DNA from: Bacteroidaceae bacterium
GTDB lineage: Bacteria; Bacteroidota; Bacteroidia; Bacteroidales; Bacteroidaceae
Direction of reading: 5' to 3'
NCBI GenBank assembly: GCA_016302965.1
Contig: JAEDMP010000047.1
Coordinates: forward strand, 1 to 17,560
Length of the DNA stretch: 17,560 nucleotides
The first letter of the stretch is position 1. Every line of letters starts with the position of its first letter. Below the pieces are notes generated by a model. The model did not search any database, was not told the DNA's origin, and saw nothing but the letters and a program-made list of their open reading frames with translations. This document shows positions 15,652 through 17,560 of the stretch, piece by piece. The position numbers were made by a program, and so were the translations under genes.

Positions 15652-16704
15652 ATGAGCGACAACATGATTTATCTCGACAGGAACGAGTTCAACTTCGAAC
15701 CGTCCAGTCTTGTCAAAGAGACATTCCGTAACTTCGACATCAATACGCTGTGCTTCTACACACGTATCTATGACCAGGGCAAGAAGAGCATCCTCTCCGT
15801 ATATCTCTCCGAACTGTATGGCATTGACGAACGGCAGGTCATTCTCGGCTATGGCGCTGAGGATTTGCTGAAGATGGCTATCCACTTCTTCCTCACCGAG
15901 GGTGACAACCGCACTATCCTCATTCCGAAGTTCTCCTGGTGGTACTACAAATCGATTGCCAGTGAGGTGAACGGTGTGACCGACTTCTATCCCCTCTATG
16001 AGACGGAAGACAGTTTCCGCTACGACCTCGACGAACTGGAGCAGATTGTGAAGGAGAAGCGTCCGCGTATCCTGCTCATTGCTTCGCCCAACAATCCCAC
16101 GGGCAACGGACTGACCATGGAGGAGACCAAGCGCTTGATGGACATGGTGCCCGAAGAGACGCTTCTGCTGATGGATGAGGCCTATGCCTCGTTTGTCAAT
16201 ACCGACACCTCTTATATCAAGGAACTGACGGAAATCCATCCCAATGTCATCTTCTGCCGCACTTTCTCCAAGTTCTACGGACTGCCCGGACTGCGCATGG
16301 GATTCGGCTTCACGGGCAAGAGTGAACTGATGGAGCGGTTCGGAAGGTATGCCAACAAGTATCTGGGTTACGACCGGCTCTCTGAGGAACTCGGTATTGC
16401 CGCCCTGAAGTCGGATGACCACTACCGTGCCATCGGACAGGTGATGCAGGAGGCCCGCGAGATGTATACCCGCGAACTGGGTGCGTTGGAGGGTTTCAAA
16501 GTGTATAAGTCGGTGGCCAACTTCATCCTCATCAAATATCCCATCGCCTTGAAGGAACGCCTGCAGGAGGAGTTCAAGGGCATGAGCTACAAGGTGAAAT
16601 TCATGGATGAACCCGACATCAATTCACACATGCGCATCACCCTCGGACAGCGGGAACAGAACCGCAAGGTGTGTGATGCCATCCTCAAAGTGGTGCACTC
16701 ATGA
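15652..16704 (+). CDS. HisC-like PLP-dependent aminotransferase (class I/II)
   Basis: This 350-aa protein is a fold-type I PLP enzyme close to histidinol-phosphate aminotransferases. It has the N-terminal LDRNEFNF, YGAEDLLKMAI (phosphate-binding loop, 67-77), IASPNNPTGN (Asn148), DEAY (Asp175, Tyr178), RTFSKFYGLPGLRMG with Schiff-base Lys207 and Arg215, and HMRITLG (Arg328, carboxylate or phosphate binding). All catalytic residues expected for the fold are present. Histidine synthesis is unlikely because no his genes adjoin it; instead it overlaps a LicC-like nucleotidyltransferase by ATGA (16701-16704). It may transaminate, or like CobD decarboxylate, a phosphorylated small substrate to give an amine that the partner then activates with a nucleotide. 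That pathway is inferred; HisC or another amino-acid aminotransferase remains possible. Confidence 0.85.
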   Translation: MSDNMIYLDRNEFNFEPSSLVKETFRNFDINTLCFYTRIYDQGKKSILSVYLSELYGIDERQVILGYGAEDLLKMAIHFFLTEGDNRTILIPKFSWWYYKSIASEVNGVTDFYPLYETEDSFRYDLDELEQIVKEKRPRILLIASPNNPTGNGLTMEETKRLMDMVPEETLLLMDEAYASFVNTDTSYIKELTEIHPNVIFCRTFSKFYGLPGLRMGFGFTGKSELMERFGRYANKYLGYDRLSEELGIAALKSDDHYRAIGQVMQEAREMYTRELGALEGFKVYKSVANFILIKYPIALKERLQEEFKGMSYKVKFMDEPDINSHMRITLGQREQNRKVCDAILKVVHS

Positions 16705-17429
16705 TTGCTGTTATCCTGGCTGCGGGTATGGCCTCACGCCTGCGCCCGCTTACCGACCATTGTCCCAAGTGTCTCCTGCAGGTGGGACAGCGCACGCTCT
16801 TGCAGCGCACCGTAGATGCACTGGTGGCTAATGGGGTTGACGAACTGGTAGTGGTGACCGGTTATCGCAGCGAGATGATTGAGGATTTTCTCAAGGTCCA
16901 TTATCCGACACTCAAGCTCCATTTCATCCATAATGCCGACTACAGTTCTACCAACAATATCTATTCGCTCTATCTGACCCGTGAACGGGTAGAGGGGAAA
17001 CCCTTCCTCTTGCTCGACAGCGACATCCTTTTCGACCCCGCCATCATCGCCAGGCTGTTGCAACAGCCGGAGACCACGCTGGCCGTCAACAACCATGAGT
17101 TGGGCGACGAAGAGATCAAGGTAATCGTAGATGGTCAGAATAGGATTCAGGAGATTAGCAAGGTCTGTTCCATTGCTGATGCCATTGGTGAGTCGGTGGG
17201 TATCGAGAAAATGAATGCCGACTATTCGGCTGCCCTGTTTGCAGAGCTGGTGCCTATGATGGAGCAGGAGCGACAGGTAAATGTATTCTATGAGAAGGCC
17301 TTCGAACGTTTGATACCACAAGGATATTGTTTCACGGCTACTGACACGACCGATCTTTTCTCTATTGAGCTCGATACGGTAGAGGATTTCGAAAGAGCAC
17401 AGGAACTTGTGCCTGCCCATCTTTATTGA
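16701..17429 (+). CDS. LicC-like nucleotidyltransferase (phosphocholine cytidylyltransferase family)
   Basis: This 242-aa protein has a complete nucleotidyltransferase fold: LAAGMASRLRPLT (6-18, nucleotide loop), PKCLLQV with Lys23, DYSSTNNIYSLYL (80-92), which is the signature of the LicC branch, LLLDSDILF with Mg-binding Asp106/Asp108, and SIELDTVEDF with Glu223/Asp225 near the C-terminus. LicC couples CTP and phosphocholine to give CDP-choline; relatives activate other amine or alcohol phosphates (such as 2-aminoethylphosphonate) or sugar phosphates. The exact substrate is not readable here. Its start overlaps the stop of the aminotransferase gene, so the two proteins are made together and probably act in successive steps. 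No kinase, phosphotransferase or choline-uptake gene is in view; one would have to lie elsewhere. Confidence 0.83.
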   Translation: MIAVILAAGMASRLRPLTDHCPKCLLQVGQRTLLQRTVDALVANGVDELVVVTGYRSEMIEDFLKVHYPTLKLHFIHNADYSSTNNIYSLYLTRERVEGKPFLLLDSDILFDPAIIARLLQQPETTLAVNNHELGDEEIKVIVDGQNRIQEISKVCSIADAIGESVGIEKMNADYSAALFAELVPMMEQERQVNVFYEKAFERLIPQGYCFTATDTTDLFSIELDTVEDFERAQELVPAHLY

Positions 17430-17446
17430 TGGAAAGTGGCTTCTGA

Positions 17447-17491
17447 AAAAGAGGATGTATCAGCCGATTGATTGGTGATACATCCTCTTTT
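17447..17491 (+). terminator. Strong hairpin terminator after the nucleotidyltransferase
   Basis: AAAAGAGGATGTATCA at 17447-17462 is the perfect reverse complement of TGATACATCCTCTTTT at 17476-17491, a 16-bp stem with a 13-nt loop that can pair further (CC 17464-17465 with GG 17474-17475). The A tract in front and T tract behind would let it work in both directions. It closes the operon 18 bp after the stop codon. Confidence 0.85.
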
Positions 17492-17506
17492 GTGTTGAAT
17501 CTCTAC

Positions 17507-17560
17507 ATGATGTGGAAGACTCTCATTTTGGTTACTCTATTCGGTTGCAAACTGACTGCC
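17507..17560 (+). CDS. Start of a probable secreted or membrane protein (partial)
   Basis: ATG ATG at 17507-17512 opens a frame that stays open to the right edge and reads MMWKTLILVTLFGCKLTA. A lysine followed by a hydrophobic run is what a signal peptide looks like; Cys14 preceded by LFG could even be a lipobox. Only 18 codons are visible, and no TAnnTTTG box was found in the short gap after the terminator. The family cannot be named. Confidence 0.4.
   Translation, partial: MMWKTLILVTLFGCKLTA

Overview
The window looks like Bacteroidales DNA, most plausibly Prevotella/Segatella or a close relative. Reasons: several genes are preceded by the Bacteroidota -7 promoter box TAnnTTTG; there is a tiny 'smalltalk'-type ORF beside what looks like the end of an HU-like gene; there is a fragment of a BspA-type surface protein; and a tetratricopeptide (TPR) membrane regulator sits next to a 6-bladed beta-propeller lipoprotein. 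No rRNA, tRNA, CRISPR array or intact insertion sequence was seen.

Layout: (1) 1-340, GC-rich: the 3' end of a probable HU-family gene, a 36-aa smalltalk-like protein and a strong hairpin terminator. (2) 340-800, AT-richer: a short relic of a BspA-like leucine-rich-repeat protein, then non-coding DNA leading to a promoter. (3) 805-3899: a signal-peptide/TPR/transmembrane/coiled-coil/helix-turn-helix regulator and a beta-propeller lipoprotein. Between them lies a striking array of TTTGTcAA direct repeats spaced 11, 20 and 11 bp. (4) 3911-12630: a four-gene tripartite efflux operon made of a TolC-like outer-membrane factor, a periplasmic adaptor and two different full-length RND permeases. The adaptor and both permeases are chained by ATGA stop/start overlaps. 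(5) 12615-15527, minus strand: a GT4 glycosyltransferase and an ArnT/PMT-like membrane glycosyltransferase in one operon, convergent with and overlapping the end of the RND operon. (6) 15652-17429, plus strand, divergent from the glycosyltransferases: a HisC-like PLP aminotransferase translationally coupled to a LicC-like nucleotidyltransferase, closed by a 16-bp perfect hairpin terminator. (7) From 17507 the beginning of another probable secreted protein runs off the end.

How the genes may work together: the RND operon should build an envelope-spanning pump whose inner-membrane part may be a heterotrimer, because the second permease has lost several canonical proton-relay residues. The aminotransferase/nucleotidyltransferase pair may make a nucleotide-activated amino-alcohol or related amine-phosphate head group, perhaps for a surface glycan or lipid, and the divergent glycosyltransferases would fit an envelope role; this is inference. 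The TPR regulator is a natural candidate to bind the repeats upstream of the beta-propeller gene, but nothing in the sequence proves it.
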